NCBI GenBank assembly: GCA_945881915.1
Contig: CAMCVW010000008.1
Location: forward strand, 1-64,000
DNA from: Thermoflexus hugenholtzii JAD2
Lineage (GTDB): Bacteria; Chloroflexota; Chloroflexia; Chloroflexales; Roseiflexaceae
Length of the DNA stretch: 64,000 nt
Direction: 5' to 3'
In this document: positions 34,108 through 42,523 of the stretch, piece by piece
Numbering within the stretch: position 1 is the first letter of the stretch
How the letters are laid out: each line of letters begins with the position of its first letter
Translations under genes and position numbers: made by a program
The notes under the pieces: generated by a model
The model's database searches: none
What the model was told of the DNA's origin: nothing
Seen by the model: the letters and a program-made list of their open reading frames with translations, nothing else

Positions 34108-35361
34108 CTATGCTTGATACTGGGCAAACAGCACGACTGCGTTTTGCCCACCAAAGCCAAAAGCATTCACCATTACCGTCCGGACGCGGGTCGCGCGCGC
34201 GGCATTGGGGACGTAGTCCAGGTCGCAGGCGGGGTCTGGCGTCGCCAGACCCATCGTGGGTGGCACAATCTGGTGCTGGATGCTTTTGATGGCAGCGACT
34301 GCTGCCAGCGCGCCTGCTGCCCCAGCCGTGTGGCCCAACATCGATTTGATACCGCTGACGGCGATATGCGGGGCGTGTGCACCGAACGCCGTGTGAATCG
34401 CCGCGGTCTCGGCGCTGTCGTTCATGCTGGTGGCGGTGGCGTGTGCACTGATGTGGTCGATGTCGCCGGGCTGGAGCTCGGCGTCTTCCATGGCGCGGGT
34501 CATCGCCAACGCAGCGTACGTGCCACCGGGTGCAGGGGCGGTCAGATGAAATGCGTCTTCGGTGGCACCAAAGCCGACAATCTCGGCATAGATACGCGCT
34601 CCGCGAGCCAGCGCGTGATCGAGCTGCTCGAGGATGACTACGCCGCATCCTTCGCCGCCGGCAGTGCCTTTGCGGTTGAGGTCAAATGGTTTGACTGCCC
34701 TGCTCGGGTCGTCGCCGGCCGGCGCAATGGCCCCGATGACGCCGAAGGCCATCGAGTTCAGTGCGGTCACCCCGGCGTCGCTGCCGCCTGCCACGGTGAT
34801 GATTGCATCGCCGCGTTGGACCATCCGGAAGGCTTCGCCAATAGCATACGTCCCCGTTGCACAGGCCATCACGGGCGTGGTGTTTGGACCGTGCAAATCG
34901 TGCGCAATGGCCACGTGACACGAGCCCATGTTGTAGATAAACGTCGGCAGGTAGAGGGCGTCGACGCGTTTGTGCTGCCGTGCCTCAAAGCTAAGGGTCT
35001 GTAATTCTGTCTCGGCAGTGCCTCCGAGTGACGTGCCGATGACGACGCCGACGCGGGTACGGTCGATGGACTCCATGTCGAGCCCGCTGTCGCGCAGGGC
35101 TTCACCGGCTGCTGCTAGTGCAAACTGAGCGAATCTGGCGGTGCGTTTGGCAGTTTTGGGGTCCATGTATTGCAAGGGGTCGAAGTCTTTGACTTCGGCA
35201 GTTATCTGGTAGGGAATGTCGGTGTGGTCGTAACGCGTCGCATAGGCAACGCCGGAGCGACCGCTCAGCAGACCTTCCCAAAACGACGCGACGTCATTCC
35301 CGATGGGGCTGAGGGCACCCAGACCTGTCACGACGACGCGGTGTTGGATATGACGCGGCAT
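34108..35361 (-). CDS. fabF: 3-oxoacyl-ACP synthase II
   Basis: Condensing enzyme of type II fatty acid elongation. The 417-residue thiolase-fold protein has the nucleophile Cys167 in VMACATGTYAIGEA and the two histidines in SAHATATSMND and KSMLGHTAGAAG. The final GFGGQNAVVLF is the usual C-terminus. Length and motifs match FabF rather than FabB or FabH. It heads the fabF-asparaginase-binding protein-apt run; no acpP or fabG is adjacent. Confidence 0.95.
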   Translation of the reverse strand: MPRHIQHRVVVTGLGALSPIGNDVASFWEGLLSGRSGVAYATRYDHTDIPYQITAEVKDFDPLQYMDPKTAKRTARFAQFALAAAGEALRDSGLDMESIDRTRVGVVIGTSLGGTAETELQTLSFEARQHKRVDALYLPTFIYNMGSCHVAIAHDLHGPNTTPVMACATGTYAIGEAFRMVQRGDAIITVAGGSDAGVTALNSMAFGVIGAIAPAGDDPSRAVKPFDLNRKGTAGGEGCGVVILEQLDHALARGARIYAEIVGFGATEDAFHLTAPAPGGTYAALAMTRAMEDAELQPGDIDHISAHATATSMNDSAETAAIHTAFGAHAPHIAVSGIKSMLGHTAGAAGALAAVAAIKSIQHQIVPPTMGLATPDPACDLDYVPNAARATRVRTVMVNAFGFGGQNAVVLFAQYQA

Positions 35362-35573
35362 AGACGCACCTATAAATCAATGAATGTATCGCTATTGTAT
35401 ATGAATGCCGGTGCGTCGCTGCCAGTCACACGCAGGGAATGTCGCGCTGCGACAGATGTATCCCAGCAATGTGCGGAACCTGGGTCACCAGCGTCGGTCA
35501 CAAACAGTTGTGAGCTGGAGCGAAACACGTTGGTCAGCGCACTCCCTTTTCTCATATGACGGGTGAAAAATGC
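35362..35573. other. Non-coding spacer
   Basis: Between HPF and fabF, both on the minus strand. It should hold the fabF promoter; no open frame here looks real and no repeat was seen. Confidence 0.4.
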
Positions 35574-35606
35574 AAAACACCCCGACGGCATCCGCCACCG
35601 GGGTGT
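35574..35606 (-). terminator. Terminator of hpf
   Basis: Stem ACACCCCG/CGGGGTGT with an imperfect inner part, followed on the minus strand by TTTTGC, 12 bp after the hpf stop. Confidence 0.75.
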
Positions 35607-35617
35607 GGAATACGTAC

Positions 35618-36142
35618 TTAGGCGGTGATGAAGACGGCGTGGCGACCGTCAGCGCGCCGGTAGATGACGCGCACCTGGAGCACGTAACCGCGGTAGACAA
35701 AAAATGCATGACCGAGGAGCTCCATCTGCTCGAGGGCTTCTTCGTCGTCCATCGGTTTGATGTGGAATGCCTTGGTGCGCACGATGGCCGGCTCTGCAGC
35801 GGGGTACGAATCGGCGACTGTGGCGGCACTGGGAGTGGCAGCGTGGCGTTGGGCATTGCGCCAGTGGCGACCTTTGTAGCGTTCTATCTGTGTGCGCACG
35901 GCGTTCATTGCGGCATCGAGGGCGTACATCAGTTCAGTGGCTTTTTCTTCGGCACGGAGTAAAATCCCGTGCTCGCCGGTGACGGTCAATTGCACGCGGT
36001 GGTGTTTGTCCTTTTGGCTGACGTCGACGGTGACGGTCCGAATGGGGGTCAGGTAGCGGCTGATGACGGCGAGTTTTTGTTCGATGTGAGTGCGGGTCTC
36101 GGGGCTGAGGTGACCGTGTTGGGTGCGAACAACGAATTCCAT
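35618..36142 (-). CDS. hpf: Ribosome hibernation promoting factor, long form
   Basis: Binds the 30S decoding region and dimerises 70S ribosomes in stationary phase. The 174-residue protein has the N-terminal HPF/RaiA domain (EFVVRTQHGHLSPE to about residue 100) and the C-terminal dimerisation domain (KAFHIKPMDDEEALEQMELLGHAFFVYR). The long form is usual outside gammaproteobacteria. The ATG at 36142 has GGGAGG upstream; earlier in-frame starts read through a non-coding leader. Confidence 0.95.
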   Translation of the reverse strand: MEFVVRTQHGHLSPETRTHIEQKLAVISRYLTPIRTVTVDVSQKDKHHRVQLTVTGEHGILLRAEEKATELMYALDAAMNAVRTQIERYKGRHWRNAQRHAATPSAATVADSYPAAEPAIVRTKAFHIKPMDDEEALEQMELLGHAFFVYRGYVLQVRVIYRRADGRHAVFITA

Positions 36143-36320
36143 AACGCCTCCCAATTGCATGATGTGTACCCGGGGGTGGGTACTGGGCAGCCAGGGGGGC
36201 CACCCAAACCTTGCGGTTGCCGCCATACGAGCACCGGTGCAGGGCAAATACAATCACCAACTGCAGAGGAATGGATGAACGGACGCTGAACGCTCTCTCA
36301 TCAAGGGGAATGGTACGCTT

Positions 36321-36329
36321 TGTTATACT
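36321..36329 (+). promoter_or_regulatory. Extended -10 promoter element for lplA
   Basis: TGTTATACT, a TG-n-TATACT element, 27 bp before the lplA start. Confidence 0.5.
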
Positions 36330-36355
36330 AGCCAAGACGAATAGAGGAGGGTCTG

Positions 36356-37354
36356 ATGCGCTATCTCGACAATCACGATGTGACCGACGCAATCCAGAAT
36401 TTGGCCCTCGAAGAATATGCCATCCGCAATCTGCTGGGTGACGAAGATCTGTTGTACTTCTATATCAACGCTTCGGCCATCATCGTCGGGCGCAACCAAA
36501 ACACCAGTGAAGAAATCGCCAGCGACGTCGTGGCGGCCAAGGGCATCCAGGTGGTGCGACGCGTGTCGGGCGGCGGAGCGGTCTATCACGACAAGGGCAA
36601 CCTCAACTTCAGCTTCATGACGCGCCAAGTCAACGAGCGCTTCAACCGCTACGACACATTTAACGGTCCCGTTTTGGCGGTGTTGCACGATTTGGGCATC
36701 CCTGCCGAATTGAGTGGTCGCAATGATATTTTGGTTGAAGGCCGCAAAATCTCAGGCAACGCACAATTCGCCGCCTCGGACCGGATGCTCAGCCACGGCA
36801 CGTTGCTGGTCGACTCGGACCTCGATGCCGTCACGGCGGCACTGCGGCCCAAACCGGGCAAGGTCGAGTCCAAAGGTGTGAAGTCCATCCGGAGCCGTGT
36901 GGCCAATATCAACGAATTCCTGAGCACCCCCATCACCGCAATCGAACTGCGCGAACGTATCATCGCCAAAATCTACGGCACGACAGACCGATCTGCCATC
37001 CCATCGGTGCAGTTGAGTGTCGCCGACCTGCAGGGCGTGGCTGCCATGCGCACCACCCGTTACGATAACTGGGAGTGGAACTACGGGCGCAACCCGGCGG
37101 CCAATGTGCAGCGCAGCCAGCGCTTCCCCGCGGGTGAGGTCGATGTACGGCTGGATATTCAGAACAATCACATCGCTGCTGCAGCCATCTACGGCGACTT
37201 CATGGGACAACGCGATGTAGCTGAGTTGGCGCAGCTACTGGTGGGCGTCGAGTATAGCGGCCCGGCAATCGCACAGGCGTTGCAGGGGATCGATGTGGGG
37301 GTGTATGTAGCGAATCTCACCACCGCCGAGGTGTTGACGCTGCTTGCCCCATAA
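36356..37354 (+). CDS. lplA: Lipoate-protein ligase A
   Basis: Attaches free lipoate, through lipoyl-AMP, to E2 and GcvH domains. The 332-residue protein carries the full LplA catalytic domain with VVRRVSGGGAVYHDKGNLN (residues 66-84), the NDILVEGRKISGNAQ segment with the catalytic lysine, and a C-terminal accessory domain of about 90 residues (from YDNWEWNYGRNP), so it is the bidomain, self-sufficient type. AGAGGAGG precedes the start. Single-gene unit followed by an RTX gene. Confidence 0.95.
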   Translation: MRYLDNHDVTDAIQNLALEEYAIRNLLGDEDLLYFYINASAIIVGRNQNTSEEIASDVVAAKGIQVVRRVSGGGAVYHDKGNLNFSFMTRQVNERFNRYDTFNGPVLAVLHDLGIPAELSGRNDILVEGRKISGNAQFAASDRMLSHGTLLVDSDLDAVTAALRPKPGKVESKGVKSIRSRVANINEFLSTPITAIELRERIIAKIYGTTDRSAIPSVQLSVADLQGVAAMRTTRYDNWEWNYGRNPAANVQRSQRFPAGEVDVRLDIQNNHIAAAAIYGDFMGQRDVAELAQLLVGVEYSGPAIAQALQGIDVGVYVANLTTAEVLTLLAP

Positions 37355-37390
37355 CCGCGTCAAAATGAGAGAAAACTGGTCATTATTCAT

Positions 37391-37482
37391 AAAACATTTA
37401 TGTACGAACTCCCGTTGCGTGGTACTATTGAAGTGTATAGATTATTCAGTGGTATTGCCTTCACCGTGAAAGCGAACGATAG
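37391..37482 (+). repeat. Upstream module shared by RTX genes 2 and 3 (copy 1)
   Basis: From AAACATTTATGTACG to the RTX2 start, this segment matches 39568-39662 with scattered changes. Conserved blocks are TATGTACG, TTG(C/T)GTGGTA and TGTATAGATT, the latter two spaced like a -35/-10 pair with a short 15-bp spacer, so the block probably contains the promoter. Confidence 0.6.
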
Positions 37483-38745
37483 ATGCGGAAAAAAATTGTT
37501 GGAATATTCATTTTCGCTGTGTTGAGCATCGGGTTGTTCCCCACTGCTACGCAGGCAGAGGGTCGCACCCGTCCGTCAGCCCCGCGCGAGATACCACTCC
37601 CATGCACGATTCGCGGTAGCGCTCGCAATGATGTCTTGCGTGGGACCGCGGGTAACGACGTGATTTGTGGATTTGCAGGGGCAGACACAATCAATGGGAA
37701 CGGCGGCAACGATGTGATATATGCCGGTGACGGCAACGACATCATTGACGGTGGCGTAGGGAACGATAGCATTCATGGTGGCAACGGTAGTGATCGCATT
37801 ACCGGAGGCACCGGGAACGACGATCTGAACGGTGACACGGGCAACGATACGCTCAACGGGGGCATTGGCAATGATGTGCTCAACGGCAACACGGGTTCCG
37901 ATCAGCTCAATGCGGGTGTGGGTGATGACTCCCTGAGCGGTGGCAGTGAGCGCGATGTGTTGCAGCCGGGCACTGGCGATGACCAGTGTGCCACTGATGC
38001 AACGGACGTCACCGTTGGAAAATGCAGCAGAGACACTACTGCACCGGTTTTTGCACCGATGGTGTTGTCAACGAGCGTCAATGCCGGCGACACCTTGAAC
38101 ATCGAATATGTACTCACCGATGATTCGCCGATTGACATGTCATGGGGCTTTGTCGGCGGTAACTCAGGGTGGGTAACCGAGTGGTGCGGCTTCCCAGTAA
38201 TGGCGACTGCTCTTACTCAATCAACGACAGCTGAACCCGGCCAAATCAGTTCGCGGTTCCGTATTTCGTGCCCCGTTCCAGCAGATGCGCCGAATGGGGA
38301 GTACCTTGTCGATTTGCATGCGCTCGATGTGTTTGGGAATTATGCAGCCGGACAGCGTGTCATTGTCACCGTCGCAAATGGATCGACTGATGCAAGTGCA
38401 CCGACCGTCTCTGCGATTACGTTCTCGAGCCCATCGGTGTCACTTGCGGAGCAATTCACCGTGACGTTGCGACTCGACGACGCGACGGGGATTGCCGGAT
38501 CGTACGTTTACCTGGCGCACAACGGGTATCGTTTTGGAGATGCGTCAGGGCGCGGGCATATAGTATACAATGCGCCGCTGCTCGAACCAATAGCCGTTGA
38601 CACGGGAGCGGCGCAGCAGCACACGCAATTGATCGAGTTTGTACCTACAGCACCAGCGGGTATCTACACGGTGTGGGTGAGTGTACGCGACACCATCGGG
38701 AATCGTGCATTCTTCAAAACGAGCACCACAATCGAATTGCGGTAG
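37483..38745 (+). CDS. Secreted RTX-repeat calcium-binding protein (paralogue 2)
   Basis: A 420-residue protein: signal peptide (about 1-26, ATQAEG), then about 14 RTX nonapeptides (about 45-165), then two Ig-like segments starting APVFAPMV and APTVSAIT. Cysteines flank the repeat roll (PCTIRG, VICG, DDQCAT, GKCSRD) and a further pair lies in the first Ig-like segment (EWCGF, ISCPVP), suggesting disulfides. The ending TVWVSVRDTIGNR is shared with the other copies. No anchor or C-terminal type I signal is present, so free release after Sec export is likely. It follows lplA and ends at a strong terminator. Confidence 0.88.
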   Translation: MRKKIVGIFIFAVLSIGLFPTATQAEGRTRPSAPREIPLPCTIRGSARNDVLRGTAGNDVICGFAGADTINGNGGNDVIYAGDGNDIIDGGVGNDSIHGGNGSDRITGGTGNDDLNGDTGNDTLNGGIGNDVLNGNTGSDQLNAGVGDDSLSGGSERDVLQPGTGDDQCATDATDVTVGKCSRDTTAPVFAPMVLSTSVNAGDTLNIEYVLTDDSPIDMSWGFVGGNSGWVTEWCGFPVMATALTQSTTAEPGQISSRFRISCPVPADAPNGEYLVDLHALDVFGNYAAGQRVIVTVANGSTDASAPTVSAITFSSPSVSLAEQFTVTLRLDDATGIAGSYVYLAHNGYRFGDASGRGHIVYNAPLLEPIAVDTGAAQQHTQLIEFVPTAPAGIYTVWVSVRDTIGNRAFFKTSTTIELR

Positions 38746-38820
38746 ATTTTCGTCCTCAAATTTCGGTACCTGGTAAACACAGAGCGAAATAAGTTGAGCA
38801 GACGACACTGATAGACAATG

Positions 38821-38863
38821 AACCACCCACTACCTCATGTTGAGTGAGGCGTGGGTGGTTTTT
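38821..38863 (+). terminator. Terminator of RTX gene 2
   Basis: Arms AACCACCCAC and GTGGGTGGTT with inner CTCA/TGAG pairing, followed by TTTTT. Confidence 0.85.
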
Positions 38864-38907
38864 CTAATGTATGTCCGCGTGAATCATGATTGGGAAGGAA
38901 CCTTCAC

Positions 38908-39342
38908 ATGAGCATGCGTACGAGTATCACGTGGCTACGGATAGCATGTGTCGTGACCATTTTTATCGGTGTCATTTGTGCATTAGCCAGCTATCCGGCG
39001 ACCGCGAGTGCCTGGCTCTTCTTGTTTGATCTGCTCTCGTGGCCGTTGAATGGTGATCCTGCGTTCTTTGCTGCAGACACCCGAGCAGTCAACGCGGTGT
39101 TAGGTGGGACAATGGTCGGCTGGGGAGTCCTGATGTACCTGCTTGCAACGCCAGAACTCATGTCGCATAATCCCGCGCTGCCGCGCATGCTGTTGGTGGC
39201 GTTGGTAGCGTGGTTTGGAGTCGATAGCGTCGGTTCGTTGCTGGCCGAGCTCCCTGGCAATATCGTGTTGAATGTTGCATTCATGGGGCTTTTTGTGCCG
39301 CCGCTCGTTGCGATACAGCGGCGTCTGCGGGATGGGGCGTAG
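38908..39342 (+). CDS. Four-helix membrane protein, unknown function
   Basis: A 144-residue integral membrane protein with four predicted helices (about 9-28, 54-81, 92-110 and 115-130). The stretch FLFDLLSWPLNGDPAFF and the glycine-rich VLGGTMVGWGVLMY look conserved-type but I cannot name a family with confidence. GGAAGGAA precedes the ATG at 38908. It sits directly ahead of the VOC remnant, whose start lies 1 nt after this stop, so the two were probably one operon. Confidence 0.65.
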   Translation: MSMRTSITWLRIACVVTIFIGVICALASYPATASAWLFLFDLLSWPLNGDPAFFAADTRAVNAVLGGTMVGWGVLMYLLATPELMSHNPALPRMLLVALVAWFGVDSVGSLLAELPGNIVLNVAFMGLFVPPLVAIQRRLRDGA

Positions 39343-39343
39343 C

Positions 39344-39567
39344 GTGGGAAAATCAGACCACTATTGGAATCCCATGGTGCCAGAATTTACGGTCACGAGC
39401 GTCGCTGCATCATTGTTGTTTTATGTTTGTATCTGAAAATCGGTCATGCGCAACTGATGCTAGAGGAATATCACGAGACCGGCTGGAACGTCGTTTCTTT
39501 GGATCGTCCGTATGGGCGTGGTGTGAATCTTCAGACAGAAGTACCCGATGTACCCACGCTGGCGCAG
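39344..39567 (+). pseudogene. VOC (glyoxalase/bleomycin resistance) gene remnant
   Basis: The first frame from GTG 39344 reads VGKSDHYWNPMVPEF and continues to FYVCI then stops; a second frame resumes with HAQLMLEEYHETGWN, DRPYGRGVNLQTEVPDV. Together these match the VOC gene at 43308 (EYWNAMVP, QAQLMLEAWHVDGW, PPFGRGINLQIEVTDV), with about 22 codons lost between the two parts plus a frameshift. The C-terminal third is missing: the match stops at about 39567, exactly where sequence homologous to the RTX2 upstream region begins. It is therefore truncated by an RTX gene duplication. Confidence 0.75.
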
Positions 39568-39662
39568 ATTAATAAACACTTATGTACGGACGGGCAGTTG
39601 TGTGGTAGGTTTGAATTGTATAGATTTTTTGTATGTGTGTATACTGCGAAAGCGATTGATAA
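39568..39662 (+). repeat. Upstream module shared by RTX genes 2 and 3 (copy 2)
   Basis: Homologous to 37391-37482 up to the RTX start codon (TATGTACGGAC, TGTGTGGTA, TTGTATAGATT, GCGAAAGCGA). The left edge replaces the end of a VOC gene. Confidence 0.6.
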
Positions 39663-40919
39663 ATGGTAAAAAACTTTGTTGGAATATTTATTGTTGTCGC
39701 ATTGAGCATAGGGTTGGCTCCTGGTGCAACTAGCGCAGAGGCCCGCACAAGCCCGCCAGCACCGACCGAAGCAAAGCTTCAATGCACGATTCGTGGCAGT
39801 GCCCGCAACGATGTTTTGCGTGGAACTGCAGGTAAAGACGTGATCTGTGGATTTGCAGGGGCAAACACGATCTACGGGAACGGCGGCAACGATGTCATTT
39901 ATGGCGGTGACGGCAACGACATGATCGATGCCGGTGTCGGCAATGATGTCGTTGACGGTGGAAATGGTAACGATCGCATAATTGGTGGGAATGGTAATGA
40001 TACGCTCGCCGGGGGAGCCGGCAACGACGTTATCGAAGCTGGTGCAGGGGATGATGACATCAAAGGGAATGCGGGGAGTGATCAGCTCAATGCTGGTGAC
40101 GGTGATGATACGCTGACTGGTGGGAGTGATCGTGATCGTCTGCAACCAGGACGTGGTGACAATCGCTGTGCTAACGATGCTAGCGATATCACTGTCGGTC
40201 TGTGTCTGCCTGATACTAAGTCCCCCGTGTTTGCGCCCATGGTGTTGACGCGGAGCGTGAATGCGGGCGAAACGGCAACATTCGAGTGGGTTGTTGATGA
40301 TGAATCACCAACACAATCTTGGTTAGCAATTAGTGGTTCGACAGGCTGGGTTACTGAGTGGTGTGGATTATTACCTTATGCCACTGCAGTAAGTCAGGTC
40401 TCTCCCGCGGGCACTCCACTGACAATCACTACCTTCCGGGTAAATTGTACGATTCCAAACTATGCCGTCAATGGTGAATACTCTGTGGAATTGAATGCGG
40501 TCGATGTTTTTGGCAATTATGCGACACCTCAACGAATTGTGTTGATGGTCAACTCAGGTTCTAACGATACCACGCCACCAGAGTTTTCCCAACTCCGCGC
40601 CTCTGCATCTGTAGTTGATCGCAATGACGACCTCACCTTTTCGTGGCTTGTCGACGACGAGACGGGGATTAGTGGTACGGTGGTGTGGTTGGTCTATAAC
40701 GATAGCTTTGGAACGGACGAGGGTCCCTATTTTGCCTATACGCCTTCATCTGAGGGCGTCGTTACCCGCACAGAGCGTGGAGTGAGCGTACAGTACACGC
40801 AAAAAGTTGGCTGGAATGCGCATGCTCCTGCAGGCACATATACAGTGTGGGTGTGGGTCCGCGATACGCCGGGGAACCGTGATTTTGTGAAGACGAATGT
40901 AACTATTACGCTCAGGTAA
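39663..40919 (+). CDS. Secreted RTX-repeat calcium-binding protein (paralogue 3)
   Basis: A 418-residue protein with a signal peptide (about 1-25, ATSAEA), about 14 RTX nonapeptides and two Ig-like segments (SPVFAPMV and PPEFSQLR). Its N-terminus (NFVGIFIVVALSIGLAPGA) is close to that of paralogue 2 and its repeat DNA is nearly identical over long runs to paralogue 4 (from about 39930 and 41420), so it looks chimeric or recently exchanged with both. The flanking cysteines (QCTIRG, VICG, NRCAND, GLCLPD) are kept. No separate terminator is obvious after it. Confidence 0.88.
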   Translation: MVKNFVGIFIVVALSIGLAPGATSAEARTSPPAPTEAKLQCTIRGSARNDVLRGTAGKDVICGFAGANTIYGNGGNDVIYGGDGNDMIDAGVGNDVVDGGNGNDRIIGGNGNDTLAGGAGNDVIEAGAGDDDIKGNAGSDQLNAGDGDDTLTGGSDRDRLQPGRGDNRCANDASDITVGLCLPDTKSPVFAPMVLTRSVNAGETATFEWVVDDESPTQSWLAISGSTGWVTEWCGLLPYATAVSQVSPAGTPLTITTFRVNCTIPNYAVNGEYSVELNAVDVFGNYATPQRIVLMVNSGSNDTTPPEFSQLRASASVVDRNDDLTFSWLVDDETGISGTVVWLVYNDSFGTDEGPYFAYTPSSEGVVTRTERGVSVQYTQKVGWNAHAPAGTYTVWVWVRDTPGNRDFVKTNVTITLR

Positions 40920-41153
40920 TGCTATTCAATACGAGACATCGTATTGCAATCAAAACCGAGCAGTAGCGTAGATTTTGTACGCGAAGATTTTTTGTAGCCA
41001 CACAATTTTCAGATTGATATAGGATTGGAACGGTGTTTCCGACACATTTCATGGTGATAGGTGTTTGGCGGTATTTAGCTTGGGTTGCATGTTGGCGGGT
41101 GTGATATATCAGCATGTGTGTCATTACGTTCGATTAACGCGCGGAGGGCAAAG
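40920..41153. other. Spacer between RTX genes 3 and 4
   Basis: No gene seen. AT-rich; the upstream module of RTX2/3 is not recognisable here, so paralogue 4 has a different leader. Confidence 0.4.
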
Positions 41154-42437
41154 ATGAAATACCGGTTGTTGATATTAGCCTTAATGATGCTGTTCTTTTG
41201 GCCGCGCGTAGATACTGTGCGAGGATCTGCGTCCACACTATCGGTTGCATCACAACCGGTCCCAAATTGTACGATTCGTGGCACATCCCGTAATGACATG
41301 CTGCGTGGGACATTGCGTGATGATGTAATCTGTGGTTTGGCAGGGAATGACACAATTATTGGTGGGGGTGGCAACGATGTTATCGTGGCTGGAGAAGGCA
41401 ACGATATTATCGATGCCGGTGTCGGCAATGATCGCGTCGACGGTGGGAATGGTAACGACCGCATTATTGGTGGGAATGGTAATGACATGCTCGCCGGAGG
41501 GGCGGGCAACGACGTCATTGACAGTGGCGCTGGTGATGACGTCCTTAATGGAAATGCAGGAAGCGACCAGCTCATTGCGGGTGAGGGTGATGATGCACTG
41601 ACTGGTGGGAGTAATCGCGATCGTCTACAACCAGGACGCGGTGACAATCGCTGTGCGATAGATGCCATTGACACCACTATCGGTCGGTGTCTGCCTGATA
41701 CTACAGCCCCCGTCTTTGCGCCCATGGCATTGACGCGGAGCGTCAATGCGGGCGAGACGACCACATTCGAGTGGGTCGTTGACGATGCCTCACCGATGAG
41801 CACGTGGTTGCGTGTGATTGGGGGGCCGTTGGGCTGGGTGGAATGGTGTGGGTATGACGTGTTTGGTAGCCCTGTGACACAAACCAATCCCCCATCAAAC
41901 CTACCCTCCAGCACAATGTTTGGTGTGACGTGTACCGTTCCGACGAATGCCGTCGGTGGCGAATATAGTGTAGAAATCAATGCCATCGATGCATTTAATA
42001 ATGTGGCTGCGACCCAACGAATTGTCCTGACAGTGAATAATGACATAGTCGACACAGACGCTCCCGTTGTATCAGAAGTGCGTGTATCAACACCGGTGAT
42101 GAATCGGTTGACCAATATGCTACTGGTATCGTTTCGGGTTGATGATGCTTACATAATTGAAGATGCGCAGGCCTTTCTCCGCGATAGTACGGGCTCATTT
42201 CCACCCGATAACCAAAATTGGTTCATAACCAGCTCTACACGCACCATACAGTATCTACCTGTTGAATCCGGTGCCGCCCAAGCACATATGCAGCCAATCA
42301 TTCTCAATGCAAATACTGGTTTCCCTATTCCTGTTGGTACATACACAGTTTGGATTGCAGTGCGTGATATGCTTGGAAACAACAAGTTTATCAAGACGGA
42401 TGTCACTGTGGAATACCAAGACGTCGATACTGACTGA
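41154..42437 (+). CDS. Secreted RTX-repeat calcium-binding protein (paralogue 4)
   Basis: A 427-residue protein with a signal peptide (MKYRLLILALMMLFFWP), about 14 RTX nonapeptides (about 44-170) and two Ig-like segments (APVFAPMA, APVVSEVR). It differs from paralogues 2 and 3 in the signal peptide and second Ig-like part but matches paralogue 3 closely across the repeats. Cysteines flanking the roll are conserved (NCTIRG, VICG, NRCAID, GRCLPD). GGAGGG precedes the ATG at 41154; an earlier in-frame ATG lies before this site. It ends VTVEYQDVDTD, slightly longer than its relatives. Confidence 0.88.
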   Translation: MKYRLLILALMMLFFWPRVDTVRGSASTLSVASQPVPNCTIRGTSRNDMLRGTLRDDVICGLAGNDTIIGGGGNDVIVAGEGNDIIDAGVGNDRVDGGNGNDRIIGGNGNDMLAGGAGNDVIDSGAGDDVLNGNAGSDQLIAGEGDDALTGGSNRDRLQPGRGDNRCAIDAIDTTIGRCLPDTTAPVFAPMALTRSVNAGETTTFEWVVDDASPMSTWLRVIGGPLGWVEWCGYDVFGSPVTQTNPPSNLPSSTMFGVTCTVPTNAVGGEYSVEINAIDAFNNVAATQRIVLTVNNDIVDTDAPVVSEVRVSTPVMNRLTNMLLVSFRVDDAYIIEDAQAFLRDSTGSFPPDNQNWFITSSTRTIQYLPVESGAAQAHMQPIILNANTGFPIPVGTYTVWIAVRDMLGNNKFIKTDVTVEYQDVDTD

Positions 42438-42467
42438 TTCAAATCTGCAGGAATCATAGCAATACAC

Positions 42468-42503
42468 ACCACAAGGGCAAAATACTGAGCCCTTGTGGTT
42501 TAT
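42468..42503 (+). terminator. Terminator of RTX gene 4
   Basis: Perfect 11-bp stem (ACCACAAGGGC) with a 10-nt loop, followed by TTATG; the U-tract is weak. Confidence 0.65.
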
Positions 42504-42523
42504 GTTAGAAATGAGAATCACCC

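Noticed and set aside
29872-42437. RTX genes as a type I secreted toxin system
   Set aside because: All four have N-terminal Sec signals, and no ABC/MFP/TolC export genes, acyltransferase activator or toxin domain is present.
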